Shown here: positions 42,734 to 50,691 of the stretch, piece after piece
Position numbering within the stretch: the first letter of the stretch is position 1
Layout of the letters: each line of letters opens with the position of its first letter
From: Nocardioides immobilis
Lineage (GTDB): Bacteria; Actinomycetota; Actinomycetes; Propionibacteriales; Nocardioidaceae
Reading direction: 5' to 3'
DNA length: 64,000 nt
Assembly (NCBI RefSeq): GCF_003515065.1
Contig: NZ_QXGH01000036.1
Coordinates: 1-64,000, forward strand
Notes under the pieces: model-generated
What the model saw: the letters and a program-made list of their open reading frames with translations, nothing else
What the model was told of the DNA's origin: nothing
Databases searched by the model: none
Made by a program: the position numbers and the translations under genes

Positions 42734-43852
42734 ATGGCAGTCAACAAGGTTCTGATCGTCGGTGGAGGTGTCACCGGATCCGTGGCCGCGATCGGCCTGG
42801 CCCAACGCGGGGTGGACGTTTGCCTCATCGAGCAACGGGACGTGTGGATGGGCGCCGGCCACGGGATCACGGTCCACGGCAACGCGCTCCGTGCGTTCGC
42901 AGAGATCGGCGTGGCCGATCGGATCATCGCGACTGGCGTGCCCTTCGACCGGATCCGCGTGCATCAGGCCGGCGGGCCGCTCCTGGCCGACGTACCAACG
43001 CCGCAGACCGGCGGCCCGTTCTTGCCAGCGACCCTCGGCACCCTCCGCTCGGATCTCCAGAACGTCCTCGTCGAGGAGATCGGGAACCTCGGAATCGACG
43101 TCCGCCTCGGATGCACCGTCAAGGAGTTGCACGACGCGGGTGACCGCGTCACGGCGGCGCTTTCGGACGGTACGACAGCGGAGTACGACCTCGTCGTCGG
43201 TGCCGACGGCATCCACTCTGACACCAGGCGGATGCTGGGCTTCGACGAACGCCCGGCACCGTCCGGGATGGGCATCTGGCGCTTCGTGACCGAGCGACTC
43301 GAGCACATGGACAGCTCGGCGGTGTTCTACGGCGGCCCTTGGTACAAGGCGGGCTATGCGCCGATCTCGGACACTCAGTGCTACGCATACGTGCTTATCG
43401 ACCCTGTCATCAAGGACGCCGACCGACGCGACAACACGGTGCTCACAGGCCTGCTCGATGGCTACCACGGGGACTTCGACCACCTGCGCAAGAGCATCGA
43501 TGAAAGCACGTTCTCGAACTACCAGCCGATTGAGTGGCTGCTCATTGATCGTCCCTGGTCCCGCGGACGCGTGATCCTCGTCGGCGACGCCGCGCACGCG
43601 TGCCCTCCGCTCATCGCGCAGGGCGCTGCGATGTGCGCCGAGGATGCCGTCATCCTCGCGGACTTCGCGACCCGCGAAGGTGATCTCGACCAGCTTCTCG
43701 GCGAGTTCTGGAGGCGACGCATCCATCGCGTACGGACGGTTGTCGAGAACTCCCTCCAGATGGTCGACTGGGAACTTCACCCGGACCAACCGGGCAGCGA
43801 CGCTGCTGGCCTCATGGCGCGCTCCCTGGCCCTGATGACAGAGCCCGCCTGA
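42734..43852 (+). CDS. FAD-dependent aromatic monooxygenase
   Basis: The 372-aa protein has the three flavin motifs of the p-hydroxybenzoate hydroxylase class: LIVGGGVTGSVAAIGLAQRG, LVVGADGIHSDTRR and VILVGDAAHACPPLIAQGAAM. It is likely to hydroxylate a phenolic or heteroaromatic ring. It starts 1 nt after the SDR stop and ends the rightward set. A terminator hairpin lies 50 nt on. Confidence 0.88.
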   Translation: MAVNKVLIVGGGVTGSVAAIGLAQRGVDVCLIEQRDVWMGAGHGITVHGNALRAFAEIGVADRIIATGVPFDRIRVHQAGGPLLADVPTPQTGGPFLPATLGTLRSDLQNVLVEEIGNLGIDVRLGCTVKELHDAGDRVTAALSDGTTAEYDLVVGADGIHSDTRRMLGFDERPAPSGMGIWRFVTERLEHMDSSAVFYGGPWYKAGYAPISDTQCYAYVLIDPVIKDADRRDNTVLTGLLDGYHGDFDHLRKSIDESTFSNYQPIEWLLIDRPWSRGRVILVGDAAHACPPLIAQGAAMCAEDAVILADFATREGDLDQLLGEFWRRRIHRVRTVVENSLQMVDWELHPDQPGSDAAGLMARSLALMTEPA

Positions 43853-43901
43853 GGTTCGAAGCGAGACCCCGCGCCTACGCACGGACTTGCGGGATTCGAC
43901 G

Positions 43902-43950
43902 GAGACTGACACCGCCTGGCTCCAAGGAGTTCAGGCGCGTTGTCAGTCTC
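43902..43950. terminator. long stem between monooxygenase and korB
   Basis: GAGACTGACA (43902-43911) pairs with TGTCAGTCTC (43941-43950), and inside it GCCTG (43914-43918) pairs with CAGGC (43932-43936), so two stems share a structure of 49 nt. It lies between the rightward monooxygenase gene and the leftward korB (stop at 44035) and is the likely shared terminator. Confidence 0.75.
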
Positions 43951-44034
43951 GTCGTTGCTCGGTGCCCTGAGGCTGGAGGTCAGCAATCAGCAGCTGATCT
44001 TTGTCGATCTGCCCTGCTTGCGCTCGGGTTTCCG

Positions 44035-45144
44035 CTAGCCGACGTTCCAGGTGTCGCCGGCGTTGAGGAGCTGGGTCAGGCGGTCGGTGTCGTTGCCCTC
44101 TGCCTGTGTTGCCTTGGTCTTGGCGTCGTTGACCTGCGCGCGGGCGAGGTCGTCGTACGTCGGCCGCTGGACCTGGCGGAAGATGCCGATCGGGGAGCGG
44201 TTGAGGTAGCCGGAGTCGGTGAGGCGCGAGATCGCGAACGCCGTCGACGGGTCCTCGTTGTGCGCGTCGTGGACGAGCAGGTCCTCGACGGGCATCGCGG
44301 CGGTGTCGACGACCTCGACCCCGCCACCGGCGGACCGGGCGAGGGCCTTGTCGCCGAGCCCAGTGGTCTCGTCCCGGGTGCCGAAGGTGATCGGCTCCCC
44401 GTGGACCAGCGGGATGATCGCGTGCTCCTTGGTCTCGCTGTCCTTGATGGCGTCGAAGGCGTTGTCGTTGAAGATCGGGCAGTTCTGGTAGATCTCCACG
44501 AACGACGTGCCGCGGTGCGCTGCGGCTGCCTCGAGGACGGCGGTGAGGTGCTTGCGGTCGCTGTCGATGGTGCGGGCGACGAACGAGCCCTCGGCGCCGA
44601 GGGCGAGGGAGACCGGGTTGAACGGGTGGTCCAGGGAGCCCATGGGCGTGGACTTGGTGACCTTGCCGACCTCGGAGGTGGGGGAGTACTGGCCCTTGGT
44701 GAGGCCGTAGATCCGGTTGTTGAACAGCAGGATCGTCATGTTCACGTTGCGGCGCAGCGCGTGGATCAGGTGGTTCCCACCGATCGAGAGCGCGTCGCCG
44801 TCGCCGGTGACGACCCACACCGACAGGTCCTCACGCGCAGTGGCGATGCCGGTCGCGATCGACGGCGCGCGGCCGTGGATCGAGTGCATGCCGTAGGTGT
44901 CGAGGTAGTAGGGGAACCGGCTGGAGCAGCCGATGCCGGAGACGAACACGATGTTCTCGCGGCGCAGGCCGAGGCCGGGCAGGAACGACTGCACGGCCTT
45001 CAGTACGGCGTAGTCGCCGCAGCCGGGGCACCAGCGGACCTCTTGGTCGCTGGTGAACTCCTTGCCCGTCTGCGGACCGTCAGCAGCGGGCACCGACTCG
45101 GTGCCGGAACGAAGGGAAGGGGTGCCGAGGTCGATCGTGGTCAT
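44035..45144 (-). CDS. korB: 2-oxoacid:ferredoxin oxidoreductase beta subunit
   Basis: The 369-aa subunit binds thiamine diphosphate and one [4Fe-4S] cluster. RWCPGCGDYAVL and GIGCSSRFPYY hold the cluster cysteines, and VVTGDGDALSIGGNHL is the ThDP-Mg motif. With KorA it oxidatively decarboxylates 2-oxoglutarate (or another 2-oxoacid) to the acyl-CoA and reduces ferredoxin. It is the last gene of a long leftward overlapping series, 4 nt overlapped with fdxA. Confidence 0.93.
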   Translation of the reverse strand: MTTIDLGTPSLRSGTESVPAADGPQTGKEFTSDQEVRWCPGCGDYAVLKAVQSFLPGLGLRRENIVFVSGIGCSSRFPYYLDTYGMHSIHGRAPSIATGIATAREDLSVWVVTGDGDALSIGGNHLIHALRRNVNMTILLFNNRIYGLTKGQYSPTSEVGKVTKSTPMGSLDHPFNPVSLALGAEGSFVARTIDSDRKHLTAVLEAAAAHRGTSFVEIYQNCPIFNDNAFDAIKDSETKEHAIIPLVHGEPITFGTRDETTGLGDKALARSAGGGVEVVDTAAMPVEDLLVHDAHNEDPSTAFAISRLTDSGYLNRSPIGIFRQVQRPTYDDLARAQVNDAKTKATQAEGNDTDRLTQLLNAGDTWNVG

Positions 45145-45470
45145 GCGTGTGCTCCGTTCTGAGCGGGCATAGCTGCGATCTCGGGGTGGTCACGGTCGGC
45201 GAAGTTCGAGTTGGCTGCTCCGCCGGGCGATCCGAGGTCGTCGAAGAACTCCGCGTTCAGCCGCGTGAACCTCGCAGTCTCTTCGGGTACGTCGTCCTCG
45301 AAGAAGATCGCCTCGACCGGGCAGACCGGTTCGCAGGCACCGCAGTCGACGCACTCGTCCGGCTGGATGTAGAGCATCCGGGCACCTTCGTAGATGCAGT
45401 CGACCGGGCACTCGTCCACGCAGGCACGGTCCTTGACGTCGATGCACGACGCTGAGATGACGTAGGTCAT
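45141..45470 (-). CDS. fdxA: 7Fe ferredoxin
   Basis: The 109-aa protein closely follows mycobacterial FdxA: MTYVISASCIDVKDRACVDE, then CPVDCIYEGARMLYI and ECVDCGACEPVCPVEAIFFEDD, giving one [3Fe-4S]/[4Fe-4S] set. The C-terminal GSPGGA motif is also typical. It is sandwiched between korA and korB with 4-nt overlaps on both sides, so it is almost certainly the electron acceptor of this enzyme. Confidence 0.93.
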   Translation of the reverse strand: MTYVISASCIDVKDRACVDECPVDCIYEGARMLYIQPDECVDCGACEPVCPVEAIFFEDDVPEETARFTRLNAEFFDDLGSPGGAANSNFADRDHPEIAAMPAQNGAHA

Positions 45471-47497
45471 TGGATGGGCATCTCCTCGTGGTCGGCCGGT
45501 GGGTTGAGTCCGTGCTCGCCGAGGTCGACGTTGATGCCCTCGGCCTCGCCGACGAGCTGGCCGATGGCCTCGGCGAGCTCGGCGGCCTTGAGCGGCAGGC
45601 CACGGACGTGGTTGTAGCCGATGGCGTCGACCAAGAACTCGGCACGGAGCATCTTGGAGAGCTGGCCGAGGTTCATCTCGGGGACGAGGACCTTGTCGTA
45701 GCCCTTCAGGATCTCGCCGAGGTCGGCCGGGAACGGGTTGAGGTGGCGCAGGTGGGTCTGCGCGACGTGGTAGCCGGCGCGCCGCACGCGGCGGCAGGCC
45801 GCGCCGATCGGGCCGTAGGTGGAGCCCCAGCCGATCACGAGCACCTTCGCCTGGCCCGACGCGTCGTCGACCTCCAGTGGCGGCAGCGACTTGGCGATCG
45901 CCTCGATCTTGGCCTGGCGGGTGCGGACCATCAGGTCGTGGTTGGCCGGGTCGTAGGAGATGTTGCCGTGACCCTCGCCCTTCTCCAGACCGCCGATCCG
46001 GTGCTCCAGACCCGCGGTGCCCGGGATCGCCCACGGCCGGGCCAGGGTCTCGGGGTCGCGCAGGTAGGGCCAGAACTCGTCCGGCTCGCCGTCCCCGCCG
46101 TTCTCGGCGGCAGCCAGAGCCTTGGCCGAGGCGTGGTTGGGCGCGGTCGCGAACGCCGGGTCGATCTCCGGCAGGTCGTCGACCGAGGGGATCAGCCACG
46201 GCTCGGAGCCGTTGGCGAGGTAGCCGTCGGAGAGCAGCATCACCGGCGTGCGGTAGGTGATCGCGATCCGCGCGGCCTCGACCGCGGCGGAGAAGCAGTC
46301 GCCGGGCGACTGCGGCGCGACGATCGGGACCGGCGCCTCGCCGTTGCGGCCGTACATCGCCTGGAGCAGGTCGGCCTGCTCGGTCTTGGTGGGCAGGCCG
46401 GTCGAGGGCCCGCCGCGCTGCACATCGATCACGAGCAGCGGGAGCTCGGTCATCACGGCCAGGCCGACCGCCTCGGACTTCAGCGCGACGCCCGGGCCGG
46501 AGGTGGTGGTGACCCCGAGGGAGCCGGCGAACGACGCGCCGATCGCAGCACCGATGCCGGCGATCTCGTCCTCGGCCTGCAGCGTGGTCACGCCGAACGA
46601 CTTGTGCTTGCTCAGCTCGTGGAGGATGTCGCTCGCGGGGGTGATCGGGTAGGACCCCAGGAACACCGGCAGCCCGGACCGGACACCGGCCGCGATCAGC
46701 CCGTACGACAGGGCCAGGTTGCCGGTGATGTTGCGGTAGGTGCCCTCGGGCAACTTGGCCGGCTTGATCTCATAACGCACCACGAACGTCTCGGTGGTCT
46801 CACCGAAGTTCCAACCGGCCTTGAACGCGGTCAGGTTGGCGCCCAGGATGTCGGGGCTCTTCTTGAACTTGTTCTCCAGGAACGTCGTGGTCGGCTCGGT
46901 CGGCCGGCCGTACATCCACGACAACAACCCGAGCGCGAACATGTTCTTCGCCCGCGCCGCGTCCTTGCGGGACAGGCCGTACTCCTTGACCGCCTCCACC
47001 GTCATCCCGGTCAGGTCCACGGTGTGCACCTGGAAGTCACCCAGCGGGTCGTTCGCGTCGCCGAGCAGGTCGAGCGGGTTGACGGCGTACCCGGCCTTGT
47101 CGAGGTTGCGCTTGGTGAAGTCGTGGGTGTCCACGATGATCGCCGCGCCCTTGGGCAGGTCACCCACGTTGGCCTTCAACGCGGCCGGGTTCATCGCCAC
47201 CAGCACATCGGGACGATCACCCGCGGTCAGGATGTCGTGGTCAGCGAAGTGCACCTGGAACGACGACACACCCGGCAGGGTGCCCTGAGGGGCACGGATC
47301 TCGGCAGGGAAGTTCGGCAGCGTCACCAGGTCGTTGCCGAACACCGACGACTCCTGCGTGAACCGGTCACCGGTCAGCTGCATGCCGTCACCGGAGTCAC
47401 CGGCGAACCGGATGATCACCCGATCGAGCTGCTTGACCAGACGGGAGCCATGGTCCGGCGTCTCGAGAGACGCCGGACCGACGAAGCTAGGAGGCAC
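45467..47497 (-). CDS. korA: 2-oxoacid:ferredoxin oxidoreductase alpha subunit (fused gamma-alpha)
   Basis: The 676-aa subunit has an N-terminal gamma domain (FAGDSGDGMQLTGDRFTQE) followed by the alpha domain (SYPITPASDILHELSKH, TTSGPGVALKSEA, QRGGPSTGLPTKTEQ). GTG 47497 overlaps the end of the preceding FAD-dehydrogenase gene by 11 nt. KorAB can serve as an oxygen-tolerant alternative to 2-oxoglutarate dehydrogenase. Here it is coupled to transporter and flavoenzyme genes, which suggests a dedicated 2-oxoacid substrate. Confidence 0.93.
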   Translation of the reverse strand: MPPSFVGPASLETPDHGSRLVKQLDRVIIRFAGDSGDGMQLTGDRFTQESSVFGNDLVTLPNFPAEIRAPQGTLPGVSSFQVHFADHDILTAGDRPDVLVAMNPAALKANVGDLPKGAAIIVDTHDFTKRNLDKAGYAVNPLDLLGDANDPLGDFQVHTVDLTGMTVEAVKEYGLSRKDAARAKNMFALGLLSWMYGRPTEPTTTFLENKFKKSPDILGANLTAFKAGWNFGETTETFVVRYEIKPAKLPEGTYRNITGNLALSYGLIAAGVRSGLPVFLGSYPITPASDILHELSKHKSFGVTTLQAEDEIAGIGAAIGASFAGSLGVTTTSGPGVALKSEAVGLAVMTELPLLVIDVQRGGPSTGLPTKTEQADLLQAMYGRNGEAPVPIVAPQSPGDCFSAAVEAARIAITYRTPVMLLSDGYLANGSEPWLIPSVDDLPEIDPAFATAPNHASAKALAAAENGGDGEPDEFWPYLRDPETLARPWAIPGTAGLEHRIGGLEKGEGHGNISYDPANHDLMVRTRQAKIEAIAKSLPPLEVDDASGQAKVLVIGWGSTYGPIGAACRRVRRAGYHVAQTHLRHLNPFPADLGEILKGYDKVLVPEMNLGQLSKMLRAEFLVDAIGYNHVRGLPLKAAELAEAIGQLVGEAEGINVDLGEHGLNPPADHEEMPIQ

Positions 47498-48968
47498 TGT
47501 TCGCCGCGCTTCCTGTCAACACCCCTGCTGCGGCAGCCGCGCCCGCGCGGCGTCCGGAGCTGATCGCCCACGAGAGCGGGGTGCCGAAGTGGTGCTCGTC
47601 GAACCCGACCCATCCGCTGGTCAGCGAGCCTGCGGCGTAGAGACCGGGAATCGGCCGACCCTCGTCGTCGAGAACCCGCAGCTCACGGTCGACCACGACA
47701 GGCCCGGCCGTGTCGACCATCAGCGGTCGGAACCGCAGCGCGTAGAAGGGAGCCTTCCGTAGCGGAACGAGAAGCGAGGGATCCTTGGCCCACACGGCGT
47801 CCCGCCCTTCGTCGCAGGATGCGTTGTAAGTCGCGACCGTCGCCGCAAGCACGTCGGGATCGCTTCCGATCCACTCCGCGATCTCTGCCCAGTCATCAGC
47901 AGCCGTGCACCACTCCGAGTTCGACGGATCGGACAGCTGATCCCGAAGCGTCGCCCGATAGCCCTCGGCGGTCCAGGTGCCGGGGTTTTCCTCACCCGGG
48001 CGGAGCTCGACCTCGAACGGGTTCGGAGTGTCGATGATCTGCTGGATCAGCGCGTCGTCGAACAGCGCGAAGCCGGACATCCCCGGCTGCTTCACCAACG
48101 CGTTGGCGCTGGCATTGATGAATCCCTGTGACTCGTCAAGAAATCGCTTGCCCCGCTGGTTGACCCACAACGAGCGCGGCTCCGTCGAGCCCCTGTTCGG
48201 CATGTTCTTCTTCGTCTTGAAGCTGTAGCAGTTCTCCTTCAGGAGAGCAGTCGGGCCGGTCAACGCCGCGCCGACACCAGCAGCGAGAGGGATGCCGTCG
48301 CCAGTGAGCGGCTTGGCATCGGTCCAGTAGATGTCCTCGTCATAGATGTCAGCGAAGTGCTCGTTGAGCAGGTCGACGTTGCCGGTGAAGCCTCCCGTCG
48401 AGAGGAGCACTGCACGCGTCTGGATGGTGACCGGACCGTCGGGAGTGTCGAGCATGACGGCGGAGACTCCAGAGGAGGAGTCACCGACCAGTCCCGTGAC
48501 AGAGGCACGAACAATCACCCTTCCCCCGAGGTCCTCGACGCGTTGCTTCATCAAGTCGGTCACCCGCACGAAGCTGCCAGGGTGGTTGGCCCATCCGCTC
48601 GGCTCCACGCCGAGGTCCTTGCCCTGCATCGCGCGATACGCCACGCCGATGCTCTCCAACCAGGCCACCGACGCATCCGCCTCATCGATCCACAGCCGGA
48701 CCAGTTCCGGATCAACACCGTCGAAGTGGTGGTAGGCCATCGTCGTGCGAAACACTTCGTCGGGCTCGTGCTCAAGGCCAGCGGCACGCTGAGGGCCACT
48801 GTTCACAGCGAAGAGGAAGCCCCCAGACATCGCGGCATTGCCGCCGACGCGCGATCTCTTCTCGAGCACGATGACCTGCTTGAGCCCCGACTCCAGTGCC
48901 GTGAGGGCCGCGGGCAAGCCCGCTCCCCCGGCGCCGATCACGACCAAGTCAACGGGAGGCTGGTCCAT
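47487..48968 (-). CDS. FAD-dependent dehydrogenase, KstD/flavocytochrome c-like
   Basis: The 493-aa protein has the dinucleotide motif VVIGAGGAGLPAALTALESG, then GGNAAMSGGF, and ends with GLYAAGSLTSGWVGFDEHHFG. These features match the fumarate reductase/succinate dehydrogenase flavoprotein superfamily that includes 3-ketosteroid-delta1-dehydrogenase. It probably desaturates or aromatises a ring substrate, but no residue identifies it. It overlaps the NTF2-fold gene by 1 nt. Confidence 0.85.
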   Translation of the reverse strand: MDQPPVDLVVIGAGGAGLPAALTALESGLKQVIVLEKRSRVGGNAAMSGGFLFAVNSGPQRAAGLEHEPDEVFRTTMAYHHFDGVDPELVRLWIDEADASVAWLESIGVAYRAMQGKDLGVEPSGWANHPGSFVRVTDLMKQRVEDLGGRVIVRASVTGLVGDSSSGVSAVMLDTPDGPVTIQTRAVLLSTGGFTGNVDLLNEHFADIYDEDIYWTDAKPLTGDGIPLAAGVGAALTGPTALLKENCYSFKTKKNMPNRGSTEPRSLWVNQRGKRFLDESQGFINASANALVKQPGMSGFALFDDALIQQIIDTPNPFEVELRPGEENPGTWTAEGYRATLRDQLSDPSNSEWCTAADDWAEIAEWIGSDPDVLAATVATYNASCDEGRDAVWAKDPSLLVPLRKAPFYALRFRPLMVDTAGPVVVDRELRVLDDEGRPIPGLYAAGSLTSGWVGFDEHHFGTPLSWAISSGRRAGAAAAAGVLTGSAANSAS

Positions 48969-49681
48969 CAGCGCTCGCCCACTTCCGCAGTCTCGTTCTT
49001 CCGCTGTACGCGCGCCGGGACGGCCGCGTAGCTGGTCGCCTCGTCGAAGGTGTCGTACGGCACCGGCGGCTCGGGCTGGTAGGCAGGCTCGACATCAACG
49101 GCGTAGGGCTGGTTGAACGTAACGGGACGATCCGGCGGGTACATGCCCGGCAGCGTCTCGCCGAGCGGCGGAAAGTGCGACGGCCGGTTGATCGAGGAGT
49201 CGACCCAGTCCTGGTCGTACGGGGTCCGGAACGTGGTGAGGACGTGCAAGTGCCAGATCCTCCATTCGCCGTTCTCGAGGACGAAGTCGACCGAGTAGCG
49301 CCCCCACGACCAGTGCGGGATCGGGGGTCCCTCCGGCATAGGGAACGTCTCGTGCCCAGGCGACATCCACACACCCTTGGCGGTCTTGCGATCACGTGCG
49401 ATCTCGACAACGCCGGTCGTCAACGTGTGCTCGATCATCATTCCCGGCTCGACCGGCGGAGCGCCGTCGACGTATGCCTTGCGGATCGATTCGATGCCGA
49501 CCCACATCCCCCAGTCCTCCGGTTCGAAGGTCGGGTCGGGTGTTTCCTTGACCCAGCATTCGTCGAGCTCGCGCGCATGCATGCCCGCAGAGTGGATGTA
49601 GGCGCGACGGGCCATCAGCTGGTTGATCGCCTCGATGTCCTCGAGACGCTGGACGCGCTCTTCCAGGGTCATGTCAGTCAT
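48968..49681 (-). CDS. SnoaL-like / NTF2-fold protein, 237 aa
   Basis: The N-terminal 150 residues have the NTF2 cone-fold pattern (RLEDIEAINQLMARRAYIH, GIESIRKAYVDG, and a beta sheet including HWSWGRYSVDFVLENGEWRIWHLHVLTTF). A Pro-rich tail (about 165-237) is unusual for the family. Such proteins isomerise, hydrate or decarboxylate ring compounds. It overlaps dppF by 4 nt. Confidence 0.75.
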   Translation of the reverse strand: MTDMTLEERVQRLEDIEAINQLMARRAYIHSAGMHARELDECWVKETPDPTFEPEDWGMWVGIESIRKAYVDGAPPVEPGMMIEHTLTTGVVEIARDRKTAKGVWMSPGHETFPMPEGPPIPHWSWGRYSVDFVLENGEWRIWHLHVLTTFRTPYDQDWVDSSINRPSHFPPLGETLPGMYPPDRPVTFNQPYAVDVEPAYQPEPPVPYDTFDEATSYAAVPARVQRKNETAEVGER

Positions 49682-50691
49682 GCGGTTTCGTTTCTCCTAT
49701 TTTCGGGGTTGGGTGCTAGATCGGCGTCGTACAGGTGACAGGCCACTGTGCGATCGCCTACTGCGTTGTCCTTCGGGCGACTGGTCCAGCAGGCCGAGAA
49801 CGCCTCCGGGCAGCGGGGTGCGAACGGACAGCCGACTTCCGGGACTTCCTGGCTGACCTCCACGGTGGAGGCCGCGAGCGCCTCCACTCGCCGCCGCCGC
49901 CGCTCACGCTGGGCAGCCGGGTCGGGCACGGGTGAGGACAGTTCGAGGGCGCGCGTGTACGGGTGCAGCGGACTTGCGAGGATCGCTCGGCATGGCCCCT
50001 GCTCCATGACGCGGCCCTGGTACAGGACAACCACGCGATGGGCGATCGCCGCCACCACGGCAAGGTCGTGGGCGATGAAGAGGACGGCCATGCGGCGCTC
50101 CGCGCTCAGGCTGCCGAGCAGTTCGAGCATCCGGGCCTGGGTGACCACGTCGAGCGCGCTCGTCGCCTCGTCGCAGATCACGAGATCGGGGTCGACCGAG
50201 ATCGCCCGAGCGATCGCGATTCGTTGCCTCTGGCCGCCCGAGAACGCCGACGGATACCGATGCATGGCGTCGGCCGGGAGGCCGACCCGGAGCAGCAGTT
50301 CCCGGATCTTCGAGTTGGCCGCGTCTGCGCTCATGCCACCGTGCATCTCCAGAGGTTCGCTCAGGATGCTGCCGACGGTGCGGGCAGGATTGAGTGAGCT
50401 GAAGGGATCCTGGAAGACGACCTGGAGGACGCGGCCGCTACTGCGGCTGCCGGCACGTTCATGGGTCACGTCGCGACCGCCGAAGCGGATCGATCCGGCA
50501 GTTGACTTCGTGAGGCCCAGAAGGGCTCGCCCCAACGTGGACTTGCCCGATCCGGACTCGCCGACGACGCCGACGATCTCACCGCTGTTCAAGCCTAGGC
50601 TCACGCCGTCGACGGCGCGGACACTGCTGGAACGCCAGCTCTTCCGATAGGTGACAGCTAGCTCTTCGACTGCCAGTAGAGGTTCAGTCAT
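49678..50691 (-). CDS. peptide-type ABC transporter ATP-binding protein (DppF/OppF)
   Basis: The 337-aa ATPase has Walker A GESGSGKSTLG, signature FSGGQRQRIAIARA, Walker B LVICDEATSALD and the H-loop FIAHDLAVV. The C-terminal oligopeptide-transport extension has VGCPFAPRCPEAF. ATG 50691 overlaps the preceding fusion gene by 4 nt. With the fused DppC-DppD protein it gives two ATPases. Confidence 0.92.
   Translation of the reverse strand: MTEPLLAVEELAVTYRKSWRSSSVRAVDGVSLGLNSGEIVGVVGESGSGKSTLGRALLGLTKSTAGSIRFGGRDVTHERAGSRSSGRVLQVVFQDPFSSLNPARTVGSILSEPLEMHGGMSADAANSKIRELLLRVGLPADAMHRYPSAFSGGQRQRIAIARAISVDPDLVICDEATSALDVVTQARMLELLGSLSAERRMAVLFIAHDLAVVAAIAHRVVVLYQGRVMEQGPCRAILASPLHPYTRALELSSPVPDPAAQRERRRRRVEALAASTVEVSQEVPEVGCPFAPRCPEAFSACWTSRPKDNAVGDRTVACHLYDADLAPNPENRRNETA

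Noticed and set aside
45470..47563. A 697-codon open frame antisense to korA, and a similar one over the CotH, VTC and response-regulator genes.
   Set aside because: Shadow frames of strongly conserved proteins; no start context and no domain signature.
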